Below are positions 42,763 to 52,870 of a stretch of 64,000 nt of DNA, piece after piece. The stretch comes from Elainella sp. Prado103. Lineage in GTDB: Bacteria > Cyanobacteriota > Cyanobacteriia > Elainellales > Elainellaceae. The notes under the pieces were generated by a model that saw only the letters and a program-made list of their open reading frames with translations, was not told where the DNA came from and searched no databases. Each line of letters starts with the position of its first letter. Position 1 is the first letter of the stretch. Position numbers and translations under genes: made by a program. The stretch is from the NCBI GenBank assembly GCA_025454395.1, contig JALOOM010000082.1, positions 1-64,000 of the forward strand. Reading direction: 5' to 3'.

Positions 42763-44148
42763 CTATTTTCCAATACAAAAACGGCTAAAGATTTGATCGA
42801 GCACGGATTCGGTGATTTCCTCGCCCGTAATCTCGCCTAATGCCTGAATTGCGCTCCGGAGATCGATCGTCCAAAAATCCAGCGGGAGTTGCTGCTCGAT
42901 CGTTTCCTGGACTTGTTGCAGAGCAATTTTGGCACGAGTCAGGGCCGCCGCTTGGCGTTGATTAATAGCAACATCCAGATTCGCCGCTTGCAGGTTGCCT
43001 GCCTCAACCCGATCGAGAATCGCCTGTTCTAAATCCTCAATGCCCTGCTGTTGAGCGGCAACCGTCGTTACAAGAGGCAAATCTGACAAATCAGACGGCA
43101 AACAAGGTATCTCCACCACCAAATCTCGCTTATTCCACACCACAATCACCGATCGATGACTCACCTGCTGATAAATTGCTTGATCTTCTGGAGTCCAGCC
43201 CGCTTGGGCATCCAGCGTAAACAACACCAGATCAGCCTGGGCCGCCGCATGACGCGATCGTTCCACCCCAATTTGCTCGACTCGATCGGTCGCTTCCCGA
43301 ATCCCGGCTGTATCCAGCACCTGAATGGGAATGCCGCCCACCACCAAATGGGATTCCACCACATCGCGGGTCGTACCTGGCAGATCGGTCACGATGGCGC
43401 GATCGGTGCGGCTCCAGGCATTTAGCAAGCTAGATTTGCCCACATTCGGCCGACCGACGATCGCCACTTTCAACCCAGTCCGCAGCAGTTCACCCCGGTC
43501 GGCCGTCGCTAAAATTTGCTCAACCTGCCGCAAGAGTTCAGTCAATTGCCGCCGAATTAGCCCTTCATCCAGCGGTGGCAGATCATCTTCAAAATCAATC
43601 CGGGCCTCCACTTCCGCCAGAATCTCTAAGCTCATCGATCGCAATTGGCGGATCGGCTGTGCCAGTTTTCCTTGCAGTCCGGCTAGCGCTGTTTGGGCTG
43701 CCTGGGGCGATTCTGCTCCCACCAGATCGGCAATGCTCTCAGCTTGAGTCAGATCCAGCCGCCCGTTCAGGAAAGCCCGCAGCGTAAATTCTCCCGGTTG
43801 GGCCAGTCTAGCACCCTGCTCTAGGCAAAGTTGCAACACCTGCTGCACTGCCATAATCCCGCCATGACAGTGAAATTCCACTACATCTTCTCTGGTATAG
43901 GAGCGGGGAGCCAGCAGCAGCAGCAGCAGCGCCTCATCCACTGTTTGCCCAGACCCCGGCTGCCGCACAAACCCATAGAGGATGCGATGACTCTCCCAAA
44001 CCTGGGATCCGGGAGCATGAAACAACGTTTTCGCGATCGACACAGCCTCCGCACCCGACAGGCGGACAATGCCCACACTGCCCTGCTGCGGCACAATCGC
44101 GGTCGCAATGGCAGCGATCGTCTCTTGACCTGAACCTGACACCATCAA
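42763..44148 (-). CDS. mnmE: tRNA modification GTPase MnmE
   Basis: MnmE with MnmG makes the 5-carboxymethylaminomethyl group on wobble uridine of several tRNAs. The 461-residue protein has the N-terminal folate-binding domain (about 1-125, [23 protein letters not shown]) and a helical domain. The inserted G domain (about 222-380) has Walker [12 protein letters not shown], the DLPGTTRD K-loop region, DTAG and NKRD. The C-terminal signature FCIGK carries the catalytic cysteine. It is complete. Confidence 0.96.
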   Translation of the reverse strand: MMVSGSGQETIAAIATAIVPQQGSVGIVRLSGAEAVSIAKTLFHAPGSQVWESHRILYGFVRQPGSGQTVDEALLLLLLAPRSYTREDVVEFHCHGGIMAVQQVLQLCLEQGARLAQPGEFTLRAFLNGRLDLTQAESIADLVGAESPQAAQTALAGLQGKLAQPIRQLRSMSLEILAEVEARIDFEDDLPPLDEGLIRRQLTELLRQVEQILATADRGELLRTGLKVAIVGRPNVGKSSLLNAWSRTDRAIVTDLPGTTRDVVESHLVVGGIPIQVLDTAGIREATDRVEQIGVERSRHAAAQADLVLFTLDAQAGWTPEDQAIYQQVSHRSVIVVWNKRDLVVEIPCLPSDLSDLPLVTTVAAQQQGIEDLEQAILDRVEAGNLQAANLDVAINQRQAAALTRAKIALQQVQETIEQQLPLDFWTIDLRSAIQALGEITGEEITESVLDQIFSRFCIGK

Positions 44149-44337
44149 CCTGCCTAACTGATAAAAGTATTGGAGCCTGAAAGACAGGCTGGAAGGGGAG
44201 CAGGGATTAATTGAGACTGGTCAGTAACCACACAATTAGGCAAACCTATGTCCCCTATTTCCCGCCTTTATGATGCGTTGTCTCGATCGCTGAGTCAATG
44301 GCAAGTTCACCTCATCTCAGCCCATGAGACTCAAAAT

Positions 44338-44456
44338 CTGATTGACTGACAAATCTTTTCCCCTCATCCCTAAATCCCTTCTCCCACTAGGGGCGAAGGG
44401 ACTTGCAATCAAATCCTGGTTCGAAAGCCCCTCTTTGAGTTTTGTCAGTCAATCAG
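44338..44456. mobile_element. Intact 119-bp MITE with 16-bp inverted ends and 10-bp target duplication
   Basis: The left end CTGATTGACTGACAAA (44338-44353) and the right end TTTGTCAGTCAATCAG (44441-44456) are perfect inverted repeats. The element is flanked by GACTCAAAAT on both sides (44328-44337 and 44457-44466), a perfect 10-bp target-site duplication. The inner part has no gene. Its first 96 bp are identical to 33707-33802. It is therefore a non-autonomous element moved by a transposase encoded elsewhere. It sits in the 361-bp gap between mnmE and the truncated Uma2 gene. Confidence 0.93.
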
Positions 44457-44509
44457 GACTCAAAATTCACCATTGAAAGAGTGAGAAAACTCAGACCTAT
44501 TCCTTTAGT

Positions 44510-44821
44510 TTAGGGAGCGTTTTGGAGAAAGAGTTGATTGAGTGGAATCCCGATATCAGGAAACGCAACTGGAGCAAGTACTGTATTGGCCGTGAGAATA
44601 GTTTCCTGTTGATAACCCTCTTGGGTTGGTTCTCGAAAGACATCGATCTGTTTGGTATTTACGGCCAAAATCCAATAATCAGCAATTCCAGCTTTGGCAT
44701 AGATTGGGGCTTTTTGTTGACGATCGCTGAGTAATGTAGAATCTGCAACTTCAATAATCAGAAAAATTTCGTCCGGTGCGGGATGACGAGCACCATATTC
44801 ATAAAGTATGCCAGAAGACAT
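44510..44821 (-). pseudogene. Truncated Uma2-family (DUF820) nuclease
   Basis: The 103 residues match only the C-terminal half of Uma2 proteins: PDEIFLIIEVADSTLLSDRQQK, the PIYAKAGIADYWILAV segment and a final ILTANTVLAPVAFPDI. Full proteins are about 180-200 residues, and the N-terminal half with the first catalytic acid residue is absent. The sequence upstream of 44821 does not continue the fold in a visible frame. Uma2 proteins belong to the PD-(D/E)XK nuclease fold and are multi-copy in cyanobacteria. This copy is probably inactive. Confidence 0.75.
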
Positions 44822-45026
44822 CCAATAACTGGAAAGATCTACCTCTTTGGAACAAAGTCAAGTTAATTTCGCATTTCTTAAACTTGACGCAGGGTGAAAG
44901 CTAGAGTCGCTCAGTCAAGCAGTCGGTGAAGCAGCAGAGAACCTGGACTGCCAACTGATCAGTCCAGTGATAAAAGCAGGCGGATCGCCCACTGTCAAAA
45001 AGTATGTACTGCTAAGGAGCACAACC

Positions 45027-45266
45027 GTGAACGATCGTCCTTCGTTTGAAATGCTGGCGTTTCTCTCAAATCTGCGCAATGGCATCTGGTTATTGGGTAT
45101 TTCCTCCTGGATCTTTGGGCTCTGCGATCGAAGCTATGCCTCATTTTCAGATGGCTACCTCTCGGCTTTAGATATCACCCAACTGTTCACAGCCTCCTTC
45201 TTTTTTGTGAGCTGGCTGTTCTTGAAACCCACCTCCCTCAAGGTTTTGGCGGCCAGTCGTAAGTAG
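45027..45266 (+). CDS. Small hypothetical membrane protein
   Basis: A 79-residue protein with two hydrophobic segments (about 12-30, NGIWLLGISSWIFGL, and about 46-66, LFTASFFFVSWLFL). The GTG start is chosen because AAGGAG lies seven bases upstream; the frame is open further but has no site there. Not recognised as a family. It converges on argS with a 25-bp gap. Confidence 0.55.
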   Translation: MNDRPSFEMLAFLSNLRNGIWLLGISSWIFGLCDRSYASFSDGYLSALDITQLFTASFFFVSWLFLKPTSLKVLAASRK

Positions 45267-45291
45267 TTCAGGCTGGAGTGCTGTCAACTAC

Positions 45292-47046
45292 CTACATGCG
45301 CTCCAGTACCTCGATCCCCAATAGGGACAACCCTAGCTTGAGGGCACGAGCGGTGAGATCGGCCAACCCCAGTCGAGAAGCCCGTTGCGGTTCTTCAGCT
45401 TGCAAAATCGGACAGCGATCGTAAAACTGATTAAACTTCTGGCTCAGTTCAAACAGATACTGGCAAAGCCGATTGGGCATCAGATCGGCTTCTAAGGCAC
45501 TCAAGACTTCATCCAGCCCTAGCAAATGCTTCGCCAAGGCAAACTCAGTTTCTTCGGTGAGCTGGATCGTGCTATTGGCGAGCTGTTGCAAATCGATTTC
45601 ACCTTTGCGGCTAATCCCCTGCACCCGCACATAGGCATAGAGCAAATAAGGAGCCGTATTGCCTTGCAGCGATAGCATTTTGTCGTAGCTAAAAATATAG
45701 TTACTGGTGCGATTCTGGCTGAGATCGGCGTACTTGACCGCACTGATGCCCACCACTTGGGACACATGGGCAATAAACTGCTCCGATTCTTGCCGCCCTT
45801 CTGCTTCCAAACGCGCTTCTAGGTCAGCCCGCGATCGATCGATCGCTTCATCCAGCAAATCCCGTAACTTCACCGTGTCGCCCGATCGAGTTTTGAACTT
45901 CTTGCCATCTTCACCCTGCACTAAGCCAAACGGCACATGCACCAGCTCCACCGAGTCAGGAATCCAGCCCGCTCTTCTAGCCACCTGCCACACCTGGGCA
46001 AAATGGTTCGATTGCCCTACATCGGTGACATAGATAATCCGTTCCGCCTGATCTTGCTGAATCCGATAGCGCACAGCCGCCAGATCAGTGGTGGCATAGT
46101 TGTAGCCCCCGTCCGATTTTTGGATGATCAGCGGCAAAGGATTGCCTTCCTTATTGGTGAAGCCGTCCAGAAACACGCACTGCGCTCCCTGATCGGACAC
46201 CAGGAGCCCAGCCCGATCTAAATCGGCAACCACCCCTGCCAGCAGTGGATTGTAAAACGACTCACCCCGATTGGTAATTTGAATATCCAGCAGGTCATAG
46301 ATTTCCTGAAAGGCGATGAAAGACTGCTGACAGAGCAGGTTCCAGGCTCGCAATGTCTCTTCATTCCCGGCTTGCAAGGCCACCACTTCTAAGCGCGAGG
46401 TTTCCCGAAATTCTTCATCTTCATCAAAGCGTTGCTTGGCCTGCCGGTAAAACGTGGTCAGATCGCCCAGTGCCAGTGCATTCGCCGTGGTCAAAGCTTC
46501 TGGGTAAGCCTGCTTCAGGTGGGTAATCAACATACCGAACTGGGTGCCCCAATCGCCCAAATGGTTGATCCGCAGCACATCATGTCCCAAAAACTCCAGC
46601 ACCCGTGCGATCCCATCACCAATAATGGTCGATCGCAAATGCCCCACATGCATCTCTTTGGCAATATTGGGGCTAGAAAAATCGACGATCGTGCGTTTCG
46701 GTTGCTTGGTCTGGGGAATGCCCAGCCGCTGATCAGCCTGCATTTGCCGCAGTTGTTGTTCTAGATAGGCAGGCTGCAACCTGAGATTAATAAACCCCGG
46801 CCCCGCCACGGTCGGAGGTTCACACAGATCAGCCAATTCTAGCTTTGCGACGATCGCCTCAGCAATCGCACGGGGAGGTTGTCCCAGCTTTTTGGTCAGT
46901 GACATCGCCACATTGGCTTGATAGTCGCCAAATTTGGGATTACTGGCAGGCACCAAAATGGGATCGGTTCCGGCTAACTCTTCCCCGAAAGCAGCTACCA
47001 TAGCCTGCTCGAAGCGGTCTTTGAGTTGAGCGATCGTCGCGTTCAT
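45292..47046 (-). CDS. argS: Arginyl-tRNA synthetase
   Basis: ArgS attaches arginine to its tRNA. The protein has 584 residues, a normal length. It has the N-terminal Arg-tRNA-synthetase domain (about 5-85), the class I signature [21 protein letters not shown] (HVGH form of HIGH), the [11 protein letters not shown] active-site segment, and the anticodon-binding helical domain ending [14 protein letters not shown]. The KMSKS loop is represented by [12 protein letters not shown], as in many ArgS proteins. The ATG is unambiguous. Confidence 0.96.
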   Translation of the reverse strand: MNATIAQLKDRFEQAMVAAFGEELAGTDPILVPASNPKFGDYQANVAMSLTKKLGQPPRAIAEAIVAKLELADLCEPPTVAGPGFINLRLQPAYLEQQLRQMQADQRLGIPQTKQPKRTIVDFSSPNIAKEMHVGHLRSTIIGDGIARVLEFLGHDVLRINHLGDWGTQFGMLITHLKQAYPEALTTANALALGDLTTFYRQAKQRFDEDEEFRETSRLEVVALQAGNEETLRAWNLLCQQSFIAFQEIYDLLDIQITNRGESFYNPLLAGVVADLDRAGLLVSDQGAQCVFLDGFTNKEGNPLPLIIQKSDGGYNYATTDLAAVRYRIQQDQAERIIYVTDVGQSNHFAQVWQVARRAGWIPDSVELVHVPFGLVQGEDGKKFKTRSGDTVKLRDLLDEAIDRSRADLEARLEAEGRQESEQFIAHVSQVVGISAVKYADLSQNRTSNYIFSYDKMLSLQGNTAPYLLYAYVRVQGISRKGEIDLQQLANSTIQLTEETEFALAKHLLGLDEVLSALEADLMPNRLCQYLFELSQKFNQFYDRCPILQAEEPQRASRLGLADLTARALKLGLSLLGIEVLERM

Positions 47047-47218
47047 AGGATTTAACTCTGCAATCGGGTTGAGCTGGATGCGGGTTGAGCGGGAGCAACA
47101 ATCGATCCAGATGATCGAAATTCTATCGAGTTCTGCGATCGACTGGCAAAAAGCTCAGGAACCATCCCAATGTCAATTGAGAGACGGCGAAATAGTGACT
47201 TGCAGATTTAGGGCTGAT

Positions 47219-48076
47219 TTAGGGCTGAGGACAGTCTTGCTGGTTCATCGTTCCATCTGGCATTGTCGTGTTACAAAAGATTGTTCCTTCCAACTGAGCA
47301 TTCCTTAAGTTGGCAGAGCGAAGATCAGCACCCTTTAGATCGGCACCGCTTAAATCGGCATCACTGAGATCGGCACCGCTTAGATCGGCATTCATCAATT
47401 GAGCGTGAATTAAATTGGACTGACTGAGATTAGCATTCTGCAGATTGGCACCCTTTAAGGCAGCCCTGGTTAAATTAGACCCAGCCAATTTAGCACTCTT
47501 GAGTTGAGCTTCTGTTAAATCAGCCTGAACAAATACAGTACTCACCAATTCTGCATTCATGAGCTGGGTACTCGGCAATTTTGCATCTGTAAAGTCAGCA
47601 CTGGCTAGTTTCGCATCGCTCAGATCTGCACCTAACAATTCAGCTTGTTTTAAGTTGGCATTCTGTAGACGAGTCTTCTTTAAATTCGCGCCTGCCAAAT
47701 TAGAGCGCTCTAAGTTAGCATTGTCCAGAATTGCCTCTGATAGATTTGCTCCACGTAAATCAGCAGCTTGCAAATGAATGCCGGGCAAATTAGCACCCTG
47801 GATATTCACATGGGCTAAGGAAACCTGATCTTGGGCTAAATCTTGGAGAGCATCTAACCTACCACCACTGGTTCGCTTCCCTTCGGCAGCATTAATGATT
47901 CCCCAAGCTTGGTAGTGCGATTGTTTGCGCCGATTATCAGCTTCCAGCACAAAAGTCACAACGCCCCAAACAATTGCAAGTTTGCCCAGGTAATCCAAAA
48001 CTTCAAACAGAGCAATTCCCTTGCACCATTTCACTAGCTCTTTAAGTTGGGTATTGATCCAAACCAGGAATCCCAT
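47219..48076 (-). CDS. Membrane-anchored pentapeptide-repeat protein
   Basis: A 285-residue protein. The N-terminal part has a hydrophobic helix (about 22-45, LFEVLDYLGKLAIVWGVVTFVLE) and a conserved NRRKQSHYQAWGIINAAEGKRTSGGR stretch seen in related proteins. From about residue 90 to 270 there are around 35 pentapeptide units of the A(D/N)LXX type (GANLPG, SDADLSGADLKGADL), which fold into a right-handed square beta-helix. GAGGGGAAAAG precedes the ATG. It is the last gene of a four-gene same-strand cluster with two proteases and a COP23 protein. Its binding partner is unknown. Confidence 0.88.
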   Translation of the reverse strand: MGFLVWINTQLKELVKWCKGIALFEVLDYLGKLAIVWGVVTFVLEADNRRKQSHYQAWGIINAAEGKRTSGGRLDALQDLAQDQVSLAHVNIQGANLPGIHLQAADLRGANLSEAILDNANLERSNLAGANLKKTRLQNANLKQAELLGADLSDAKLASADFTDAKLPSTQLMNAELVSTVFVQADLTEAQLKSAKLAGSNLTRAALKGANLQNANLSQSNLIHAQLMNADLSGADLSDADLSGADLKGADLRSANLRNAQLEGTIFCNTTMPDGTMNQQDCPQP

Positions 48077-48133
48077 TTTCTTTTCCCCTCACTTTCCCCT
48101 TTCCATAAACAGTACTGATCAGTAATTCTTAAC

Positions 48134-50002
48134 TCATTCAGCATCCTTCACAATATTCAGAACATTAGTCAGGCAATCCCGATAGAGATGGCTGATCGGA
48201 GGTAAATCACTGATTAGGGTTAACAGCGAGTTGTAGCTATATGGAATTCTAATTGTGCAAGAATAATTGCTGCCTTGATGGGAAATTTGATAATCAAACC
48301 GCAAGGGGCCTCGCTGGGTGGGAGGCGTAAATTCTGCTTGCTCAATTAAGCCATCTTCTTTTAACTTCATGCCAATTGCGTAAAGAGTCTCAAAAAAAGC
48401 CTGAAAGCCTATCCCCAGGGCTCCAGCTCTTTGCAAACTCTCCAGAGATGCCCGATACTCACCCATTGCATAGAGCGATCGACTTCGATTCAGCCACATG
48501 GTTGGATCGCGATTTTCATCCAGGATTTCAGCATCCAGTGCCTCTTGAAATCGCCCCTGGTTTCTCAAAGCATCTACCAATCCATTCCGGGCTTGGCTAT
48601 AATCTTTACCGTTGGTTAAGCGGTTATAGATTTCAATTGCTTTTCTAAAAGCCGTTTCTGCCTCAACATACTGCTGCTGCTGAGCCTGCACTACTCCTGC
48701 CCACCGCCAAGCCACATAACTTTCTGGGTTATCATCAATGACAGTCGTAAATAGTTTTAATGACTTTTCATATTCTTTAACTTGAGCCAAGATCACGCCT
48801 TTCACAGTTAACGCAAACGGTGTATCCTCTTCATCCAGAGCCATATCAAGACATTGCAGCGCCTCATCATATCGCTTCAGTCGGTAAAATCTGTTAGCGT
48901 ACTCAAGGAACTGCTTCATACTGGAAATATCACTGGCTTCACAGTCAGATACTGAGCCACCCAGCAAAGAATCAATATCTGTCTCTGCCAATTTAATCGG
49001 TGGCAACCGATCGCGACTGATCTCCAATCTTTGCAGCGATGAGGGAGACATAAATCCCGAGAAATAGCCATTATTAGTATCTCTCAAAAAAATCAGGAAT
49101 GTCTCAATAGGAATTCCCATACTGTATCCAAATGTGATCTTCTCAACCACATCCCCTTCTGCCTGCCCATGAATTCCAATTACTCGTCCACTGGTATCAA
49201 GAATCGGCCCGCCACTCATTCCATGATAGGTTTCATTGGTGTACAAAAACTCATAACCACTCTCAAGCGGAGTCAGAGCAAACGGAGATTGGGGATTTCG
49301 ATCGATCAGAGAGCCCAACGTTAATTTTAATCCTTGTGCTTCAGTCTCATCGGCTGGATATCCTGCAATTAGAATCTGGGGTGAAATCAGATTCTGTTGG
49401 CTATGATTCCTGACAGGGTGACAGAGGTAAGCAGGAGAGTCTACCGGTTCATCGGTTGTCATCTCCTTGCGAGAAGATAAATGATTGGGGTGATTCGTTC
49501 GATCGCCCGATCGGCGAAAGCACCCTTCAAATAAGCTGGCAAGCTGATAAGTGTTATTTTCGCTGTTATTTTCGCTCTTATTTGCACTGCTATTTACGTC
49601 ATCATTTGCACTGCTATTCGCGACAGTAAAAGAAACGATTGCGATCGTTGTTCCATCAACCTTATACAAATTTTTCCGGTCAATGGGATGTAGAACTCCA
49701 TCAGAAGTGACCACCGTATAACTCGTTTCTAAGCTGTGAATCACATGTTTGGCGGTCAACACATAGTATGTATTATCCTGGTTTCTGCGAGCAACAATCA
49801 CCCCTGATCCGGCATTAATATCCCGACAGGTTGTAGGATTATCGCATCGCCGTTCTAAGATCCTGACCGTAATTTTTTGGGCAATGTCTGTTAACTCTTG
49901 GGCTGTTTTTGCCGGTTGAGCAGTTGCAGAATGACTCAGAACAGCCAAAAGTGCTGCTGAACTAGCAAACAGAACTGTTAACTTGCCATAGGATAATTTC
50001 AT
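48134..50002 (-). CDS. Exported trypsin-like protease homologue with TPR domain
   Basis: From the ATG at 50002 the protein has 622 residues and a signal peptide (about 1-28, ending SATAQ). Upstream GTG/ATG starts (to 50056) remain possible. A chymotrypsin-fold domain has the catalytic His (LTAKHVIH, His86) and Ser (YHGMSGGPIL). The aspartate expected in a DIA-type strand is Thr here (GTTIAIVSF), and an Asn/Ser-rich insert follows. Three or four TPR units occupy about 370-520 and an unassigned region follows. It may be a protease with altered chemistry or a binding protein. It lies between the second protease and the pentapeptide gene. Confidence 0.8.
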   Translation of the reverse strand: MKLSYGKLTVLFASSAALLAVLSHSATAQPAKTAQELTDIAQKITVRILERRCDNPTTCRDINAGSGVIVARRNQDNTYYVLTAKHVIHSLETSYTVVTSDGVLHPIDRKNLYKVDGTTIAIVSFTVANSSANDDVNSSANKSENNSENNTYQLASLFEGCFRRSGDRTNHPNHLSSRKEMTTDEPVDSPAYLCHPVRNHSQQNLISPQILIAGYPADETEAQGLKLTLGSLIDRNPQSPFALTPLESGYEFLYTNETYHGMSGGPILDTSGRVIGIHGQAEGDVVEKITFGYSMGIPIETFLIFLRDTNNGYFSGFMSPSSLQRLEISRDRLPPIKLAETDIDSLLGGSVSDCEASDISSMKQFLEYANRFYRLKRYDEALQCLDMALDEEDTPFALTVKGVILAQVKEYEKSLKLFTTVIDDNPESYVAWRWAGVVQAQQQQYVEAETAFRKAIEIYNRLTNGKDYSQARNGLVDALRNQGRFQEALDAEILDENRDPTMWLNRSRSLYAMGEYRASLESLQRAGALGIGFQAFFETLYAIGMKLKEDGLIEQAEFTPPTQRGPLRFDYQISHQGSNYSCTIRIPYSYNSLLTLISDLPPISHLYRDCLTNVLNIVKDAE

Positions 50003-50157
50003 CGTTCTTAGCCGCATTTTGTCTAAAAATTCTGGGGAACCGGACGACTCAGGCAATCATCAAACTCAGGCAATCATTAAAAGATACAACCGAATCAAAA
50101 GATACAACTGAATCAAAAGAATTTGAACAACGAAATTTGTATATATAGAAACAGAAG

Positions 50158-51024
50158 CTACTGCATTAATATCTGGGCTGGAATAGCCCAACTGAGCCGA
50201 CGCATCTGTTCCCGTAACTCTGCCGGCGGTCTTGATCCATCTTGAAAAATATAAGGATCGCCCCAGAGAGGATATTTATCCATGCCATGAACACCGATCA
50301 CTTGCCCATGATCATTGAGCAGTGGGCCTCCACTCATACCCTGAGCGACTGAGTTGGTATAACCAATGCGGTAACCATGCTCTAAAGCCTGATCTAAAAC
50401 CAGAGATACTTGCCCAGGGGTTAAGACAAAATCGGTGGGCTGGGATAGTTCAACTTCAAATGAGTAACCCGCTGCAAAAACCATATCGCCGACATTGACT
50501 GTTGTTAAAGAACCTAAAGATGCCAGTTGATACGAAGCATGGCTCCCCTGGAACTTCAAGACTTCTATATCATTGGTTTCAGATTGCCAAGACTCTAGCT
50601 TCTGCGCTGGATAGACCCGTCCATCCAAGGTCTGCACATGATATTCATCTCCCAAGTTGATTAAATGCCTGGAGGTCAAGACAGTATAGGTGTTGTTCTC
50701 TTTATCTACTAAAATTCCTGAGCCCCAGGTATTCCCTGCAAACACTTTCACCGTGATTGCCTGCGCTAGCTCATAAATTTGTTCGGTAGACAAGGGTGGA
50801 TCAGCATCTGGATGCAGGAATGCTTCTTGTTGTCGGACAGGCTGGGGTGGCGGTGCAAGATCAGTTGGCGGTGCAAGATCAGTTAGCAATGCAAGCCCAA
50901 CTTGCTCAACAGCACTGATTTGCAGCTCAATACTGTGCAACGACAGATTGGGGATTTGCAGAAATACCAATCCCCATAAAGCAAGGCTTGTGTGAGCTGA
51001 AAGTTGTTCTGAACGTTGATTCAA
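50158..51024 (-). CDS. Secreted trypsin-like serine protease
   Basis: A 288-residue protease of the S1 fold. The N-terminal hydrophobic stretch (LALWGLVFLQIPNLSL) may be a signal peptide or anchor, followed by a duplicated TDLAPP run. The catalytic triad is complete: His in LTSRHLIN, Asp in NDIEVLKF and Ser in AQGMSGGPLL. The only in-frame start that fits is a TTG at 51024 with a weak ribosome-binding site. It is 35 bp after the COP23 gene, so it is probably co-transcribed. Substrates are unknown. Confidence 0.82.
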   Translation of the reverse strand: MNQRSEQLSAHTSLALWGLVFLQIPNLSLHSIELQISAVEQVGLALLTDLAPPTDLAPPPQPVRQQEAFLHPDADPPLSTEQIYELAQAITVKVFAGNTWGSGILVDKENNTYTVLTSRHLINLGDEYHVQTLDGRVYPAQKLESWQSETNDIEVLKFQGSHASYQLASLGSLTTVNVGDMVFAAGYSFEVELSQPTDFVLTPGQVSLVLDQALEHGYRIGYTNSVAQGMSGGPLLNDHGQVIGVHGMDKYPLWGDPYIFQDGSRPPAELREQMRRLSWAIPAQILMQ

Positions 51025-51059
51025 TTTAAGTCTACTAACGATTGAACTATTTAATTGAA

Positions 51060-51590
51060 CTATTTATCTGTAAGCGGGAAAACATCTCGTTCTGGATCTG
51101 CCTCACTGCTTAAGTAGGCCGTCAGATTAAAGTAAATAAACTCTTGCCCTCCCTGCAAAAGCGGGCCCTGAATATACCAACTCATCTGCTCTAATTGCTG
51201 ACGAATTCGATCGGCCTCTTCCCAGGAATTGAGCGTAAATAATTGTTCCTGGCAACCTGCTTCTGGCGAAGTAGCAGCACAAACCACCGGTAAACCATCC
51301 CGGCTGCCGATCGTAATGTAGCTCATGCTCTGTTGCCCCATGTATTTCTGAAACCGATTCGACACCATTTCACACCGATCTTGAGCCGAATAGTCACCGA
51401 GATCACTCCACATGACGATCGGTTTCTCTCCATCGGGTGTTTTGGCCATGGTTGTTGGTTTACCCCGGTTTACACCACAGAAGTAACTGATACCTGTAGA
51501 CTGAGCTTGGGCGATCGAACCTGATGCCAAAACCATTGCGATCCCAGCAACATATACACTGAAAGGGAACACCAACCGTTTATATTTCAT
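51060..51590 (-). CDS. COP23-family exported protein
   Basis: A 176-residue protein with a signal peptide (about 1-29, ending GSIAQA) and the COP23 pattern: FCGVNRGKPTTMAK, CEMVSNRFQKYM, DGLPVVCAATSPEAGCQEQLFTL. The four cysteines could form two disulfides outside the cytoplasm. The family is named after a circadian-oscillating membrane protein of Cyanothece; its biochemical role is not known. It is the first gene of the same-strand set COP23, protease, TPR protease-like, pentapeptide. Confidence 0.83.
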   Translation of the reverse strand: MKYKRLVFPFSVYVAGIAMVLASGSIAQAQSTGISYFCGVNRGKPTTMAKTPDGEKPIVMWSDLGDYSAQDRCEMVSNRFQKYMGQQSMSYITIGSRDGLPVVCAATSPEAGCQEQLFTLNSWEEADRIRQQLEQMSWYIQGPLLQGGQEFIYFNLTAYLSSEADPERDVFPLTDK

Positions 51591-51709
51591 TTTTATTCAA
51601 GCCTTGTTACGACTACAACAGGAAGCTGATCGTTTTACATATTTGAGGGTCATTATTGTACGTTTATCCAGTTTTTTCAAGCTGGAGAGCAAGTCTAGGG
51701 TTATCCTCA

Positions 51710-51793
51710 CTAGCCACAATCTAGTAGCCACGATCTAGTAGTCACAATCTAGTAGTCACGATCTAGTAGCCACGATCTAGTAGCCATAATCAA
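51710..51793. repeat. 14-bp tandem array, six copies
   Basis: Six 14-bp units with consensus GTAGCCACGATCTA run from 51710 to 51793, alternating AGCC/AGTC and CACA/CACG. The array is in the 357-bp divergent gap between the COP23 and C39 genes, which holds no other supported feature. Confidence 0.92.
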
Positions 51794-51947
51794 TCCTCAC
51801 AATCAGTAGCCACCAAAACAGGAACGATGGTTAGAAATTATACTGGAGCCCTAACTCAACCCTATAAATGCAGTTTTCAAGTGAGTTATTCTGGGTTGAG
51901 GGAACTCTAAGAGGAGATCCTGCCATTTTTTACCATTAGGGATAATC

Positions 51948-52814
51948 ATGGTTACAACCCCCACTGCCACTGATTCAGGCTCGCCAGTCGCATCCTCCCT
52001 CAATCTCCTGGTTGTTGCCCGTGAGTTTCGCAACGAACCACCGCAAGTAAAGCTCATTCGCTGGTTTCAGTCCTCAACCGGTGGACAGCGACAGGCAGAA
52101 TTTGCCTTGATGTGGCGCGATGGAGAAGATCGAGGCCCGATCGATTTTGTACAAGTTTTCCAATCCTACAAGGCCTTACCACACCAGAATGCCGCCTTGA
52201 AATGGCTAGAAGAATCCAGCCAGCCCAAAACGTTGGCAGGGTTATTCCGCATGTGGCAAGACTGGAACAGCGCTCGCCCCCAAGGCACCCAACTCTTGTT
52301 AAAGGTGCCTTACTACCAGCAAGTCGATAACCGCTATGAACCGATGCGGACTTGCAACACCTCCAGTTGTGCCATGGTAGCCCGCTACTTGGGTGCCAAG
52401 ATCAGCAGTGATGATCAGTACTACCAAATTGTGCGTAAATATGGAGACACCACCGATCACGGAGCCCAAACCAAAGCATTGGCAGAAATCAAAATCAAAT
52501 CCACCTGGCATACCAATTTGGACTTCGCTGATCTGGATCAATCGTTAGAGGCAGAGCTACCGATCGTCATTGGAATTCTGCATCGTGGCTCCATCCATGC
52601 TCCAACGGGCGGTCATATGATTGTAGTGATCGGCCGAACCGCCAATCGGGACTATATTTGTCATGACCCCTTTGGCAGCCTGCTAGATCCGGGCGGGGGC
52701 TACACAGGCACAGTTGAAAATGGCAAAGCTGTTGTGTATCCTCGGTTTATTTTGAATCGTCGTTGGCTCGTAGAAGGCGAACAATCCGGTTGGGGCAGGC
52801 TCTTCCAACGATAG
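51948..52814 (+). CDS. C39-like cysteine peptidase family protein
   Basis: A 288-residue protein with a C-terminal papain-like C39 domain (about 115-285). The probable catalytic residues are Cys141 (or Cys136) in TCNTSSCAMVARYLG, His223 in TGGHMIVVIGR and Asp240 in CHDPFGS. The N-terminal 110 residues contain an RWFQSSTGGQRQAEF segment and a helical region of unknown role. There is no signal peptide or ABC transporter domain, so it is not a bacteriocin exporter. The ATG follows TTAGGGATAATC. Confidence 0.78.
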   Translation: MVTTPTATDSGSPVASSLNLLVVAREFRNEPPQVKLIRWFQSSTGGQRQAEFALMWRDGEDRGPIDFVQVFQSYKALPHQNAALKWLEESSQPKTLAGLFRMWQDWNSARPQGTQLLLKVPYYQQVDNRYEPMRTCNTSSCAMVARYLGAKISSDDQYYQIVRKYGDTTDHGAQTKALAEIKIKSTWHTNLDFADLDQSLEAELPIVIGILHRGSIHAPTGGHMIVVIGRTANRDYICHDPFGSLLDPGGGYTGTVENGKAVVYPRFILNRRWLVEGEQSGWGRLFQR

Positions 52815-52870
52815 CCTCTCACTCATTTACCTGGCACTGTGCCTTACTTTGAAATTCCCACTGGCCTCAA

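Noticed and set aside
44410-44433. CTGGTTCGAAAG resembling a tRNA T-arm inside the MITE
   Set aside because: No matching acceptor, D-arm or anticodon stem could be built around it, and the second copy at 33707 gives the same negative result.
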